Notes: generated from the sequence alone by a model not told the origin. DNA of 56,888 nt from JAEULH01 sp034382075 (GCA_034382075.1 JAXMOZ010000010.1:1-56888); one strand, 5' to 3'; positions 38,454 to 47,272 are shown, counted from the stretch's first letter. A program made the numbers and translations.

Positions 38454-38653
38454 GTCTACCGTTATGGATGCCGCCCGAGCGATGGATCCGCGCAAGCCGA
38501 TCCAGGGGGTCTTGCGACCGGGGCGGCTCCCCTCCTTTGCCTTGAAGATGCTGTGAAATTGCGCCGAGTCTACACGCAAAGCAGCGGCCGCCGCCACCGG
38601 GTTTTCCGGCCTTCCGCTTTGCTGCGCCGCTAGCGCCCGGGCCGAGAGAGGCG

Positions 38654-41503
38654 ATGGACAAGATCATCATCCGCGGCGCCCGCGAGCACAACCTGCGCAA
38701 CATCGACGTCGAGATCCCCCGCGACCGGCTGACGGTGATCACCGGGCTGTCGGGGTCGGGCAAGTCGTCGCTGGCGTTCGACACGATCTACGCCGAGGGC
38801 CAGCGCCGCTACGTCGAATCGCTCTCCGCCTATGCCAGGCAGTTCCTCGAGCTGATGCAAAAGCCGGACGTCGACGCCATCGAGGGGCTGTCGCCGGCGA
38901 TCTCCATTGAGCAGAAGACCACCTCGCGCAACCCCCGCTCCACCGTCGGCACCGTCACCGAGATCTACGACTACATGCGGCTGCTCTGGGCGCGGGTGGG
39001 CGTGCCGCACTCGCCGGCGACCGGGCTTCCGATCGAAAGCCAGACGGTGAGCCAGATGGTCGACCGGGTGCTGGCGATGCCGGAGGGCCGCCGGCTGCTG
39101 CTGCTGGCGCCGATCGTGCGCGGCCGCAAGGGCGAGTACCGCAAGGATCTTCAGGACCTGCAGAAGCGGGGCTTCCAGCGGGTGAAGGTGGACGGCGAGC
39201 TCTACGAGATCGACGGGGTGCCGGCGCTCAACAAGAAGGTCAAGCACGACATCGAGGTGGTGGTCGACCGGCTGGTGGTCCGCGGCGGCATCTCGGCGCG
39301 GCTCGCGGAAAGCTTCGAGACGGCGATCGGGCTGGCCGACGGCATCGCCTTCGTCGAGGGCGCCGACGACGGCGAGCGGACCGTGTTCTCCGCCCGCTAT
39401 GCCTGCCCGGTGTCCGGCTTCACCATCGACGAGATCGAGCCCAGGCTGTTCTCCTTCAACAACCCGTACGGCGCCTGCCCGGCCTGCGACGGGCTGGGCA
39501 GCGAGATGTTCTTCGACGCCTCGATGATCGTCCCCGACGGCCGGCTGTCGCTGCAGGCCGGCGCCATCGCCCCTTGGGCCAACTCCACCTCGCAGTACTA
39601 CCAGCAGACGCTGGCGAGCCTCGCCGGCCACTATGGCTTCGAACTCACGACCGCCTTCGCCAAACTGCCGGCGGAGGTGCGCAACACCATCCTCTACGGC
39701 TCCGGCGGCGAGACGATCACCATGCGCTACCACGACGGGGTGCGCGCCTACGAGGTAAAGAAACCGTTCGAGGGCGTCGTCCCCAACATGGAGCGGCGCT
39801 GGCGCGAGACCGAGTCCGCCTGGATCCGCGACGAGCTGTCGCGCTACCAGACGGTGGCACCGTGCGACACCTGCCACGGCAAGCGGCTGAAGCCGGAGGC
39901 GCTGGCGGTGAAGATCGGCGGGCTGGACATCAGCCAGGCCGCCGAGCTGTCCATCGACGCGGCCAGGGATTGGTTCGCTGGGCTGAACGAGGCCCTGAGC
40001 CCGCAGAAGCAGGAGATCGCAAGGCGGATCCTGCGCGAGATCAACGAACGCCTCGGTTTCCTCGTCAACGTCGGCCTGGACTACCTCACCCTGGCGCGCG
40101 CCGCCGGCACGCTGTCCGGCGGCGAAAGCCAAAGGATCCGCCTCGCCTCGCAGATCGGCTCGGGGCTCACCGGCGTTCTCTACGTCCTCGACGAGCCGTC
40201 CATCGGCCTGCACCAGCGCGACAACGGCCGGCTGCTGGAGGCGCTGAAGCGGCTCCGCGACATCGGCAACACCGTGATCGTGGTCGAGCACGACGAGGAG
40301 GCCATTCGCGCCGCCGACTTCCTCCTCGACATGGGCCCGGGCGCCGGCGTCCACGGCGGCGAGGTCGTCGCCCGCGGCACACCGGAGCAGGTGATCGCCA
40401 GGCCCGAAAGCCTCACCGGCCAGTACCTATCGGGCTTGCGCAAGATCGCGCTCCCGGCCCAGCGCCGCCAGCCGAAGCCGGACCGCTGGCTGCGGGTCAC
40501 CGGCGCCAGGGCCAACAACCTGCAGACCCTCGACGTCGGCTTCCCGCTCGGCACGCTCACCTGCGTGACCGGGGTTTCCGGCGGCGGCAAGTCGACGCTG
40601 GTGATCGAGACCCTGTACAAGGCCCTCGCCCGGCATCTGAACGGCGCTCGCGAGCAGCCCGGCGCCCACGACGGCATCGACGGCCTGGAGCTCCTGGACA
40701 AGATCGTCGACATCGACCAGTCGCCGATCGGGCGCACGCCGCGGTCGAACCCCGCCACCTACACCGGCGCCTTCACGCCGATCCGGGACTGGTTCGCCGG
40801 CATGCCCGAGGCCAAGGCCCGCGGCTACCGCCCGGGGCGCTTCTCCTTCAACGTCAAGGGCGGACGCTGCGAGGCCTGCCAGGGCGATGGCGTCATCCGC
40901 ATCGAGATGCACTTCCTCCCCGACGTCTACGTCCAGTGCGAAAGCTGCAAGGGCAAGCGCTACAACCGCGAGACCCTGGAGGTGCACTTCCGCAACAAGT
41001 CGATCGCCGATGTCCTCGACATGACCGTGGAGGAGGGCGCCGAGTTCTTCCAGGCGGTGCCGGTCATCCGCGACAAGCTCACGACGCTTGGCCGGGTCGG
41101 GCTCGGCTACATCCACCTCGGCCAGCAGGCGACCACGCTATCGGGCGGCGAGGCGCAGCGGGTAAAGCTGGCCAAGGAGCTGTCCAGGCGCGCGACCGGG
41201 CGGACCGTCTACATCCTCGACGAGCCGACCACGGGGCTGCATTTCGAAGACGTCCGCCGCCTGCTCGACGTGCTCCACGCCCTGGTCGAGCAGGGCAACA
41301 CGGTCATCGTCATCGAGCACAATCTGGAGGTGATCAAGACCGCCGACTGGATCATCGACCTCGGCCCCGAGGGCGGCAACAAGGGCGGCCGGCTGATCGC
41401 GGAAGGCACGCCCGAGCAGGTGGCGGCGGTGGCGGAGAGCTACACCGGCCAGTACCTGCGCGCCTACCTCGACATGCCGCGAAAGGTCCGCCGCTCGGCG
41501 TGA
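38654..41503 (+). CDS. uvrA: UvrABC excinuclease subunit A
   Basis: A 949-residue damage-recognition ATPase of nucleotide excision repair. Two ABC domains are visible: Walker A GLSGSGKS (31-38) and GVSGGGKSTL in the second half; two LSGGE signatures (TLSGGESQRIRLA and TLSGGEAQRVKLA); and Walker B VLDEPSIGLHQ and ILDEPTTGLHF. The C-terminal zinc module is complete (GRCEACQGDG to CESCKGKRYN). The N-terminal one reads CPVSGF then ACPACDGLG, so one of four Cys is Ser, as seems usual in alphaproteobacteria. It is divergent from ssb and followed by the repeat array. Confidence 0.97.
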   Translation: MDKIIIRGAREHNLRNIDVEIPRDRLTVITGLSGSGKSSLAFDTIYAEGQRRYVESLSAYARQFLELMQKPDVDAIEGLSPAISIEQKTTSRNPRSTVGTVTEIYDYMRLLWARVGVPHSPATGLPIESQTVSQMVDRVLAMPEGRRLLLLAPIVRGRKGEYRKDLQDLQKRGFQRVKVDGELYEIDGVPALNKKVKHDIEVVVDRLVVRGGISARLAESFETAIGLADGIAFVEGADDGERTVFSARYACPVSGFTIDEIEPRLFSFNNPYGACPACDGLGSEMFFDASMIVPDGRLSLQAGAIAPWANSTSQYYQQTLASLAGHYGFELTTAFAKLPAEVRNTILYGSGGETITMRYHDGVRAYEVKKPFEGVVPNMERRWRETESAWIRDELSRYQTVAPCDTCHGKRLKPEALAVKIGGLDISQAAELSIDAARDWFAGLNEALSPQKQEIARRILREINERLGFLVNVGLDYLTLARAAGTLSGGESQRIRLASQIGSGLTGVLYVLDEPSIGLHQRDNGRLLEALKRLRDIGNTVIVVEHDEEAIRAADFLLDMGPGAGVHGGEVVARGTPEQVIARPESLTGQYLSGLRKIALPAQRRQPKPDRWLRVTGARANNLQTLDVGFPLGTLTCVTGVSGGGKSTLVIETLYKALARHLNGAREQPGAHDGIDGLELLDKIVDIDQSPIGRTPRSNPATYTGAFTPIRDWFAGMPEAKARGYRPGRFSFNVKGGRCEACQGDGVIRIEMHFLPDVYVQCESCKGKRYNRETLEVHFRNKSIADVLDMTVEEGAEFFQAVPVIRDKLTTLGRVGLGYIHLGQQATTLSGGEAQRVKLAKELSRRATGRTVYILDEPTTGLHFEDVRRLLDVLHALVEQGNTVIVIEHNLEVIKTADWIIDLGPEGGNKGGRLIAEGTPEQVAAVAESYTGQYLRAYLDMPRKVRRSA

Positions 41504-41585
41504 CCGTCTGGTGCCGCGGCGGTAGCGCAGGTCAGGCGAAGCCGTAGCTGGCCGCATCGAGTACGCCAACTGCCCAAGGAAGCTG

Positions 41586-41616
41586 AATCCTCGCGCTCGT
41601 CGCGAGGATCCACGAA
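41586..41616. repeat. Hairpin module (tcctcgcg...cgcgagga), copy 1
   Basis: The sequence atcctcgcgctcgtcgcgaggatcca contains a near-perfect stem (tcctcgcg / cgcgagga). The same module reappears at about 42147-42172. It lies just before the 200-base tandem array and belongs to the same hairpin-rich intergenic region. Confidence 0.6.
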
Positions 41617-41640
41617 GGCTTGTCGAAACCCAATACTCGG

Positions 41641-42075
41641 CACCCCCGGACTTGTTCCGGGGGTCCATCGAAGACGTGGATGGCCGCAACGAGCGCGGCC
41701 ATGACGCGGAAAAGGCCTCCTGGTACAAGGCACAGGTGCTGATCAACCTGCCTGCACCTCGCGCCAAAACAACTTGTGATCAGCTTGACGCAACGCGACC
41801 GCCAACGCGTCGTCACCGGTCTCGAAAACTTATGGCTCGTCACCCCCGGACTTGTTCGGGGGTCCATCGAAGACGTGGATGGCCGCAACGAGTGCGGCCA
41901 TGACGGCGGAAAGGCCTCCTCGTACAAGGCATAGGTTTCGATCAACCTGCCTGCGCCTCCCGCCAAAACACCTTGTCGTCAGCTTGACGCAACACGACCG
42001 CCAGCGCGGTGTCAACGTTCTCGAAAACTTATGACTCGTCACCCCCGGACTTGTTCCTAACGAGTATGGCCATGA
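41641..42075 (+). repeat. 200-base tandem repeat array, about 2.2 units
   Basis: Two full units (41641-41840, 200 bases; 41841-42039, 199 bases) start with cacccccggacttgtt. A third truncated unit (42040 to about 42075) has lost the middle of its first hairpin. Each unit holds a hairpin of cccccgg type, a second hairpin tggccgcaacgag..cggcca, then a conserved stretch ending ctcgaaaacttatg.ctcgt. Units differ by scattered substitutions, so the duplication is not recent. An inverted relative lies at 56511-56641. There is no gene inside. Confidence 0.85.
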
Positions 42076-42146
42076 CGGTATCGAAATGATGCAGAGGGGG
42101 AGAAACGGAGCGGCAAGGACAACATCATGCCGTTTCTCTTCTCGTC

Positions 42147-42216
42147 ATCCTCGCGCTTGTCGCGAGGATCCACGAGAAACGAAGACATGGATGGCCGCAA
42201 CGAGTACGGCCATGAC
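42147..42216 (+). repeat. Composite hairpin element beside the GH3 gene
   Basis: A hairpin (tcctcgcgcttgtcgcgagga) is joined to gaagacatggatggccgcaacgagtacggccatgac. The latter is the same right-hand module found in each unit of the 41641-42075 array. The element ends about 33 bases before the GH3 start. Different left hairpins thus carry a common right module. Confidence 0.7.
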
Positions 42217-42248
42217 CATTGGAGTATGGTCAGACCTCAGGTGAGCCG

Positions 42249-43790
42249 ATGCTCGACGCCACGCCGCTGCTTCGCCTCTACGCCCAGGCCCGGCTGGCAC
42301 GGCTCGCCCGCCTCGACCCGGTGGACAGCCAGCGCCGCCAACTCCTGGCGCTGGTAAGGGCGGCGGAGCAAACCCGGTTCGGCCGTGACCACGGCTTCCA
42401 GGCCATCGCCGACGTCGCCGGCTATCAGGCCCGCGTGCCCTTGCGCCGCTACGAGCCCTTCTGGGACGAGTACTGGAAGGACGACTACCCCGTGCTGACC
42501 GACTGCACCTGGCCGGGGACGATCCCGTTCTTCGCGGTGACGTCGGGAACGACCAGCGGGGTCACCAAGAACATCCCGTGTACGCGGGCGATGACCCGGT
42601 CCAACCGCAAGAGCGCGCTGGACATCCTGGTGCACCACGCCGCCAACAGGCCGAGGAGCCGGATCCTCGCCGGGCGCAGCTTCATGCTCGGCGGCAGCGT
42701 GAGGCTGCGCGAGGTGGCGCCGGGCATCCTCAGCGGCGATCTCAGCGGGATCGCCGGCCGCGACGTGCCGGCCTGGGCCCGGCCCCGTTATTTCCCGCCG
42801 AAGGAGCTCGAGGCGATCGACGACTGGGCGGAGAAGATCGAGCGGCTGGCGCCGGCGTCGCTCTCAGCCGACATCCGCTCGATCTCGGGCACCCCGAGCT
42901 GGCTGCTGCTGTTCTTCGACCGGCTCAGGCAGGCGGCGGCGAGCGACGACCCCAGGCTGGCGGCGCTTTATCCGAAGCTCGAGCTGGTGATCCACGGCGG
43001 GGTCGGCTTCGCCCCCTACCGCGCGCGCTTTGCCAGGCTCCTGGAGGGAAGCCATGCCGAGACCCGGGAGGTCTACCCGGCCAGCGAGGGCTTCATCGCG
43101 CTGGCGGACCTCGGCCCCGAGGACGGGCTGAGGCTCCAGGTCGACACCGGGCTGTTCTGCGAGTTCGTGCCGGTCGAGGAGCTCTCCGCGTCCGATCCGT
43201 CCAGGCTGTGGCTGGCCGACGTCGAACTCGGCCGCGACTACGCGCTGGCGCTGACCACCTGCGCCGGGCTGTGGAGCTACCTCCTCGGCGACACGGTCCG
43301 GTTCTTAAGCCTCGACCCGCCGCGGATCGTGGTCACCGGCCGGACGTCCTACGCGCTTTCGGCCTTCGGCGAGCACCTGATCGGCGAGGAGATCGAGGAC
43401 GCGGTCAGCACCGCTGCCGGCGCCATCGGCCGCGACGTCACCGACTTCACCGTCGGCGCGATCGTTCCCGGCGCCGACGCCGAGGAGGCGGCGGGCGGGC
43501 ACCTTTACATCGTCGAGTTCAATGAGGCCCCGCCCGGCGCCGACGCGCTGCAGGTATTCGCGGCCAGCCTGGATGCGCGGCTTTCGGCGCTGAACGAGGA
43601 TTACGCCGTCCACCGCGCCGGCGACTTCGGCATGGCGCCGCCGCGGATCATCCCCGCGGCCCCCGGCGCCTTCGCCGCGTGGATGCGAAGCCGCGGCAAG
43701 CTCGGCGGGCAGAACAAGGTGCCGCGGGTGATTACGGACGACGCTCTCTTCAGCGCCCTTCGCTCGTTCGTGGCCCGCTGGCAAGCTTGA
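42249..43790 (+). CDS. GH3 family acyl-adenylate/amido synthetase-like protein
   Basis: A 513-residue protein of the GH3 family (ANL adenylate-forming superfamily). Plant members join jasmonate or auxin to amino acids; bacterial members are mostly unstudied. The ATP motifs are intact: TSGTTSG at 98-104 (motif I), YPASEGF at 276-282 (motif II), and the YLLGDTVRF stretch that corresponds to motif III. The ATG at 42249 is used because the preceding in-frame TTG lies in repeat DNA and aggtgag precedes the ATG. Its last 41 bases overlap the convergent channel gene. Substrates cannot be predicted; an N-acyl amino acid synthetase is the simplest guess. Confidence 0.85.
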   Translation: MLDATPLLRLYAQARLARLARLDPVDSQRRQLLALVRAAEQTRFGRDHGFQAIADVAGYQARVPLRRYEPFWDEYWKDDYPVLTDCTWPGTIPFFAVTSGTTSGVTKNIPCTRAMTRSNRKSALDILVHHAANRPRSRILAGRSFMLGGSVRLREVAPGILSGDLSGIAGRDVPAWARPRYFPPKELEAIDDWAEKIERLAPASLSADIRSISGTPSWLLLFFDRLRQAAASDDPRLAALYPKLELVIHGGVGFAPYRARFARLLEGSHAETREVYPASEGFIALADLGPEDGLRLQVDTGLFCEFVPVEELSASDPSRLWLADVELGRDYALALTTCAGLWSYLLGDTVRFLSLDPPRIVVTGRTSYALSAFGEHLIGEEIEDAVSTAAGAIGRDVTDFTVGAIVPGADAEEAAGGHLYIVEFNEAPPGADALQVFAASLDARLSALNEDYAVHRAGDFGMAPPRIIPAAPGAFAAWMRSRGKLGGQNKVPRVITDDALFSALRSFVARWQA

Positions 43791-45816
43791 TCGAAGCCGG
43801 CTCGACGCCACCTCCCCGCGGCTCGACCAGCGCCACCGGGCCCTCGCCGTCGGCCGCGGCCAAGGCGCTTCGCAACGGCACCACGTCGGCGGTCTCGCCG
43901 CCGGCCAAAGCCGAAAGCACCTTCTCGATGCGGTCGATGTCGCGCAGATGGATGTCGTGCTGGGCGTACGGCACCTCGATGTTCTGGGCGCGGAACATGG
44001 CATCGATGGCGAAGCGCAGGTCGCTCGCGACCATCAGCCGCTTGTCGACGTCCCTGAGGAAGCCGCGCACCTCGAACTCCAGCGCGCTCGGGCCAAAGTC
44101 GCGGAACACCGCGTAAGGCGCGGGGCAACCGACGATGTCCGGATGGTCGCGGGCGCAGGCGAGAAGGATCTCGTGCACCTGCTTGGTGTCGCTGCCGTAG
44201 GCGACGCCGACCCGCACCGCGACCCGGCCGGTCTTGTCCTTGTGGGTCCAGTTGACGACGGAGGACTGCAACAGCTCGGAGTTGGGCAGGATCACCGAGG
44301 CGCGCTCGAAGGTCTCGATCTCGGTGGCGCGGACGTTGATGCGCTTGACGTAGCCTTCCTGGCAGCCGACCACGACCCAGTCGCCGACCTTCACCGGGCG
44401 CTCGACCAGCAGGATCAGGCCGGAGACGAAGTTGTTGACGATGTTCTGCAGGCCGAAGCCGATGCCGACCGAGAGCGCGCCGGCGACGATGGCGAGGCTG
44501 GACAGGTCGATGCCCAGCACCGCCACCGACAGCAGCATGGCGATCAGGGCGCCGATGTAGCCGACGCCGGTGGCGATGGAGTTGCGCACCCCCGGATCGA
44601 GCTCGGTGAGCGGCAGCACCCGCTCGGCCAGCGTCGACCGCAGGCTGCGGGTGATCGCCAGCACCGCCATGAACACCGCCACGGCCACGGCGAGGTCGAT
44701 CAGCGACAGCGTTACCCCGCCGATGGTGAAGCCGCTGAGGAAGGACGCGACCGAGCGGCGGATGTCCTCCGCCGGCACGCCCCAGTTCGGCAGGGCGAAA
44801 TAGATGCCGACGCCAAGCAGGAGCGGCCCCACCAGCGCTTCCAGCCAGAAGCTGATCTGGCCCGCGGCCCGGGCGCCGAAGCCGAGCCTGCGGGTCAGGA
44901 ACTCGGCGCGCATGCCGAAGCCCACGACCTCCCGCAGCAGGCCGCCGCAGAGATAGAGGAGCGCGAAGATCGCGCCGCTGACCAGCAGGTTCTGGATCAG
45001 GTAGTGGCCGAGGCGGACGTAGCCAGCGGCGGCGGCGAGCACCCCGGCGATGGCGAGGCCGCCGACGGCGAAGCGGAGGATCGTCCAGACCTGGCGCCGG
45101 CCGGTGGCGGCAGGATCCGCCGCAGCCTCGCCGCCGCTCTCCGGCTGCGTCAGGCGCCAGACGCGCTCCTGCATCAGCGCGACGATGCCGATCGCCTCCA
45201 GCGCCCCCATGGCCATCGCATAGACAGCGACCAGGTCGGAAGAGACCGTCATCTGCCGGGTGACCCTGGAGAAGAAGACGTCGAGGGCATAGACGGTCGC
45301 AAGCAGGATGACCCGCCGGCTCAGGCTCTTGGCGGCGGGCGAGGCGATCGCCGTCAGCCGCCACTGCGGCAGGTCCGGCGCCAGAACGGCGCGGGTGAAA
45401 GCGATGGTCAGGATCAGCAGGATCAGGACCAGGCTGAGGTTGGCGATCACGTGGCCGGCAAGGGTGCCGGCCAACGCGGGATCGGCCTTGGCGCGGGCAA
45501 AGGCGCTGGCGACCACCGCCGCCGGGATGACGCCCCCGGCGATGCTCTCGGCGATCGCCGCGGCCATGCGCCGGGCGTAGGCCGGCTGCTCCACCCTGGC
45601 GTCGCGCCCCAGCCGGCGAAGCAGCGTCCGCCGGATCAGCCAGCCCACCGCCAGCGCCCCGGCAAGGAGCAGCGTTCGCCAGTCGAACCAGAAGGAGCGC
45701 CAGGCCTCGCTGGTCATCTGCGTCTGCCAGGCGACCGGGGCCTGGACGATGCTGGAGATGACGCGCATCGCCTCGCCGGCCACGGCGGCGATGCGGCCTG
45801 GCGTCAACGGCGACAC
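43750..45816 (-). CDS. MscS-family channel, C-terminal part of an amber-split DUF3772-MscS gene
   Basis: A 688-residue open frame, in phase with the fragment at 45874-46347 but separated from it by a TAG codon at 45874-45876. It contains about eleven transmembrane helices, the MscS pore helix (LSSLAIVAGALSVGIGFGLQNIVNNFVSG region) and the cytoplasmic vestibule (VERPVKVGDWVVVG, then VILPNSELLQSSVVNWTHKDK). The first ATG is at 45816, inside the family's coiled N-domain, so this alone lacks the signal peptide. Channels of this build are MscK/YbdG-like large mechanosensitive proteins. It may be non-functional, or expressed as a truncated channel, or read through. Its stop overlaps the GH3 gene by 41 bases. 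Confidence 0.75.
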   Translation of the reverse strand: MSPLTPGRIAAVAGEAMRVISSIVQAPVAWQTQMTSEAWRSFWFDWRTLLLAGALAVGWLIRRTLLRRLGRDARVEQPAYARRMAAAIAESIAGGVIPAAVVASAFARAKADPALAGTLAGHVIANLSLVLILLILTIAFTRAVLAPDLPQWRLTAIASPAAKSLSRRVILLATVYALDVFFSRVTRQMTVSSDLVAVYAMAMGALEAIGIVALMQERVWRLTQPESGGEAAADPAATGRRQVWTILRFAVGGLAIAGVLAAAAGYVRLGHYLIQNLLVSGAIFALLYLCGGLLREVVGFGMRAEFLTRRLGFGARAAGQISFWLEALVGPLLLGVGIYFALPNWGVPAEDIRRSVASFLSGFTIGGVTLSLIDLAVAVAVFMAVLAITRSLRSTLAERVLPLTELDPGVRNSIATGVGYIGALIAMLLSVAVLGIDLSSLAIVAGALSVGIGFGLQNIVNNFVSGLILLVERPVKVGDWVVVGCQEGYVKRINVRATEIETFERASVILPNSELLQSSVVNWTHKDKTGRVAVRVGVAYGSDTKQVHEILLACARDHPDIVGCPAPYAVFRDFGPSALEFEVRGFLRDVDKRLMVASDLRFAIDAMFRAQNIEVPYAQHDIHLRDIDRIEKVLSALAGGETADVVPLRSALAAADGEGPVALVEPRGGGVEPASIKLASGPRTSEGR

Positions 45817-45873
45817 CAGGCGCTGGCTGAGTTGCTCGATCAGGCTCCTGCGGTAGGCCTGCGACAGCTCGTC

Positions 45874-46347
45874 CTAAAGGTCGGAGGCTCGGGTGCGGGC
45901 CAGATCGGCCTGGGCAATACGGGCGCGGGCGGCGGCGATGGTGTCGCTGATCTCGCGGCGCTTCTGGACGATCTCGGCCGCCTCGTCCGGTTGACCGGAA
46001 ATGGGCGCCGGCCCCAGGGCGTTCAGCAGCCGGCTGTCGGCGTCGACCTCGGCCTGCGCCTCGATGGAGAGCCGTCTCGCCTCGGTCGCGATCTGGTCCA
46101 GCTGCTTGGCGAAGGCGGCATGCTGCGCCGGTGTGTATGGCAGGCCGCGCACGTAGGTCTCGATCGAATCGAGGACCTGGGTCCAGGCGGCGATGACCCG
46201 CTGCGGCGGCCGTACGACCGGATCCTGCGCCGCCGTGGGCGCCGCGGCCGCAAGCAGGATGAGCAGAAGGAGGAGGAGGGCGTGGCGAAGCAGGTAGCGG
46301 AGCGCCGGCGGCCCGGAGGTTGCCGCGGACGTCGCCAAGCGGATCAT
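45874..46347 (-). pseudogene. N-terminal fragment of the DUF3772-MscS channel gene, ended by an in-frame TAG
   Basis: A 157-residue fragment with a signal peptide (MIRLATSAATSG.. then an eleven-Leu/Ile-rich core, cleavage near TAA-QD, about 40). A coiled DUF3772-type region follows (VLDSIETYVRGL, AKQLDQIATEARRLSIEAQAEVD). It stops at TAG, codon context ctt-tag-gac. The same frame continues as DELSQAYRRSLIEQLSQRLVSPL, which is the expected continuation of this family, and leads into the channel at 45816. A single C-to-T change of a Gln codon would explain it. The ATG at 46347 gives a proper signal peptide. It is divergent from the glutathione peroxidase gene. Confidence 0.75.
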
Positions 46348-46461
46348 CACGATGGTCGGGCCCCCAGGCTGGACCCGGCCATAATGCCCCATTAGGGTAC
46401 TTGGCAGCCACAAAAACCGGTCGGCGGAACCGGGCGAACGACGGGCCATTGCTGTCGGAGG

Positions 46462-46489
46462 AGATCCGCCGGCGGCTTTGGCGCGTAAC
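46462..46489 (+). promoter_or_regulatory. RpoE(ECF)-type promoter of the glutathione peroxidase gene
   Basis: agatcc (46462-46467) is followed after exactly 16 bases by cgtaac (46484-46489), 34 bases before the peroxidase ATG. The same architecture (tgatcc-N16-cgtatt) precedes the sigma factor gene at 47213-47240. The tgatcc -35 is the known preference of the Rhodobacter RpoE group. Its recurrence at two stress genes supports the call. Confidence 0.6.
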
Positions 46490-46522
46490 TGCCTACGCCC
46501 GGCTTGGAAGGGATGCGTGACG

Positions 46523-47086
46523 ATGCGAACGCTCTGCTCTTTGCTCGCGGCACTGGTCGTCTTGCAGACGGGGCCGCAGGCCACGGCTGCGCCAGCCGAG
46601 ACCGCTTACGCCTTCTCGTTTTCGTCGATCGAGGGGCAGCCGCTGCCCCTTTCCGCCTACCGTGGCAAGGCGCTGCTCGTCGTCAACACCGCCTCGTTCT
46701 GCGGCTTCACCCGGCAATACGCCGACCTGCAGGCGGTCTGGAGCCGGTACCGCGACCGAGGCCTTGTCGTGCTCGGCGTGCCGTCCAACGACTTCGGCAA
46801 CCAGGAGCCGGGCAGCGACGCCGAGATCAAGCAGTTTTGCGAGGTCAATTTCGACGTCGACTTTCCGCTGACCGCGAAGGTCCACGTGGTCGGCGACGAG
46901 GCTCACCCGTTCTACGGTTGGGCCGCGGAGGTGCTGGGCCCAGGCTCCATCCCGCGGTGGAACTTCCACAAGTATCTGGTCTCCCCCGAAGGCGAGCTGG
47001 TCGCCTCGTTCTCGACGATGACCTCGCCATCGTCGCCGGCGGTGATACGGGCGATCGAGGCAAACCTGCCGGACGCGGGCGGATGA
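46523..47086 (+). CDS. Exported glutathione peroxidase family protein (Cys type)
   Basis: A 187-residue thiol peroxidase that reduces H2O2 or lipid hydroperoxides. A signal peptide (about 1-23, cleaved near TAA-PA) sends it to the periplasm, unlike most bacterial homologues, which are cytoplasmic. The catalytic tetrad is present: peroxidatic Cys60 in NTASFCGFT, Gln94 in FGNQEPG, Trp146 and Asn147 in RWNFHKYLV. Cys106 in KQFCEVNF is the likely resolving cysteine, making thioredoxin-dependent recycling likelier than glutathione. The ATG at 46523 has ggaagg upstream. A GATCC-N16-CGTA promoter and the adjacent RpoE-ChrR genes mark it as a stress-regulon member. Confidence 0.9.
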   Translation: MRTLCSLLAALVVLQTGPQATAAPAETAYAFSFSSIEGQPLPLSAYRGKALLVVNTASFCGFTRQYADLQAVWSRYRDRGLVVLGVPSNDFGNQEPGSDAEIKQFCEVNFDVDFPLTAKVHVVGDEAHPFYGWAAEVLGPGSIPRWNFHKYLVSPEGELVASFSTMTSPSSPAVIRAIEANLPDAGG

Positions 47087-47212
47087 GCGGCAAGGGCATC
47101 GCGCGCCGACATTGCTTGGGGCGGTTAAACCCGAGTGCTGCGATGGGAATAGCCGGCGCTTGCTGGGAGAGGAGATGCTTCAGCCGGTTGAGCGCGACGT
47201 GCAGGTAATATC

Positions 47213-47240
47213 TGATCCAGTGCCGCGGCGGCGGCGTATT
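47213..47240 (+). promoter_or_regulatory. Autoregulatory RpoE(ECF)-type promoter of the sigma-chrR operon
   Basis: tgatcc (47213-47218), a 16-base spacer, then cgtatt (47235-47240). It lies 33 bases before the sigma factor ATG and matches the TGATCC -35 of Rhodobacter RpoE. Autoregulation is normal for this family. Confidence 0.65.
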
Positions 47241-47272
47241 CCGGTAGTCTGGTTCTCGTGCAGAGGTTAGAG

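Noticed and set aside
38454..38653. LexA/SOS box between ssb and uvrA
   Set aside because: No GTTC-N7-GTTC, GAAC-N7-GAAC or CTGT-N8-ACAG pattern could be found in the divergent gap.
39574..41547. A 657-codon open frame overlapping uvrA on the same strand
   Set aside because: It lies entirely in another frame of uvrA, is Arg/Pro/Gly-rich as expected of shifted high-GC code, and shows no family motif.
41641..42075. CRISPR array
   Set aside because: Repeat units are 200 bases long and contiguous, with no unique spacers of constant length and no cas genes.
43948..46395. An 815-codon plus-strand frame opposite the split channel gene
   Set aside because: It is Asp/Gln/Arg/His-rich low-complexity antisense sequence. 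It does not explain the in-frame TAG, and the minus-strand family match is clear.
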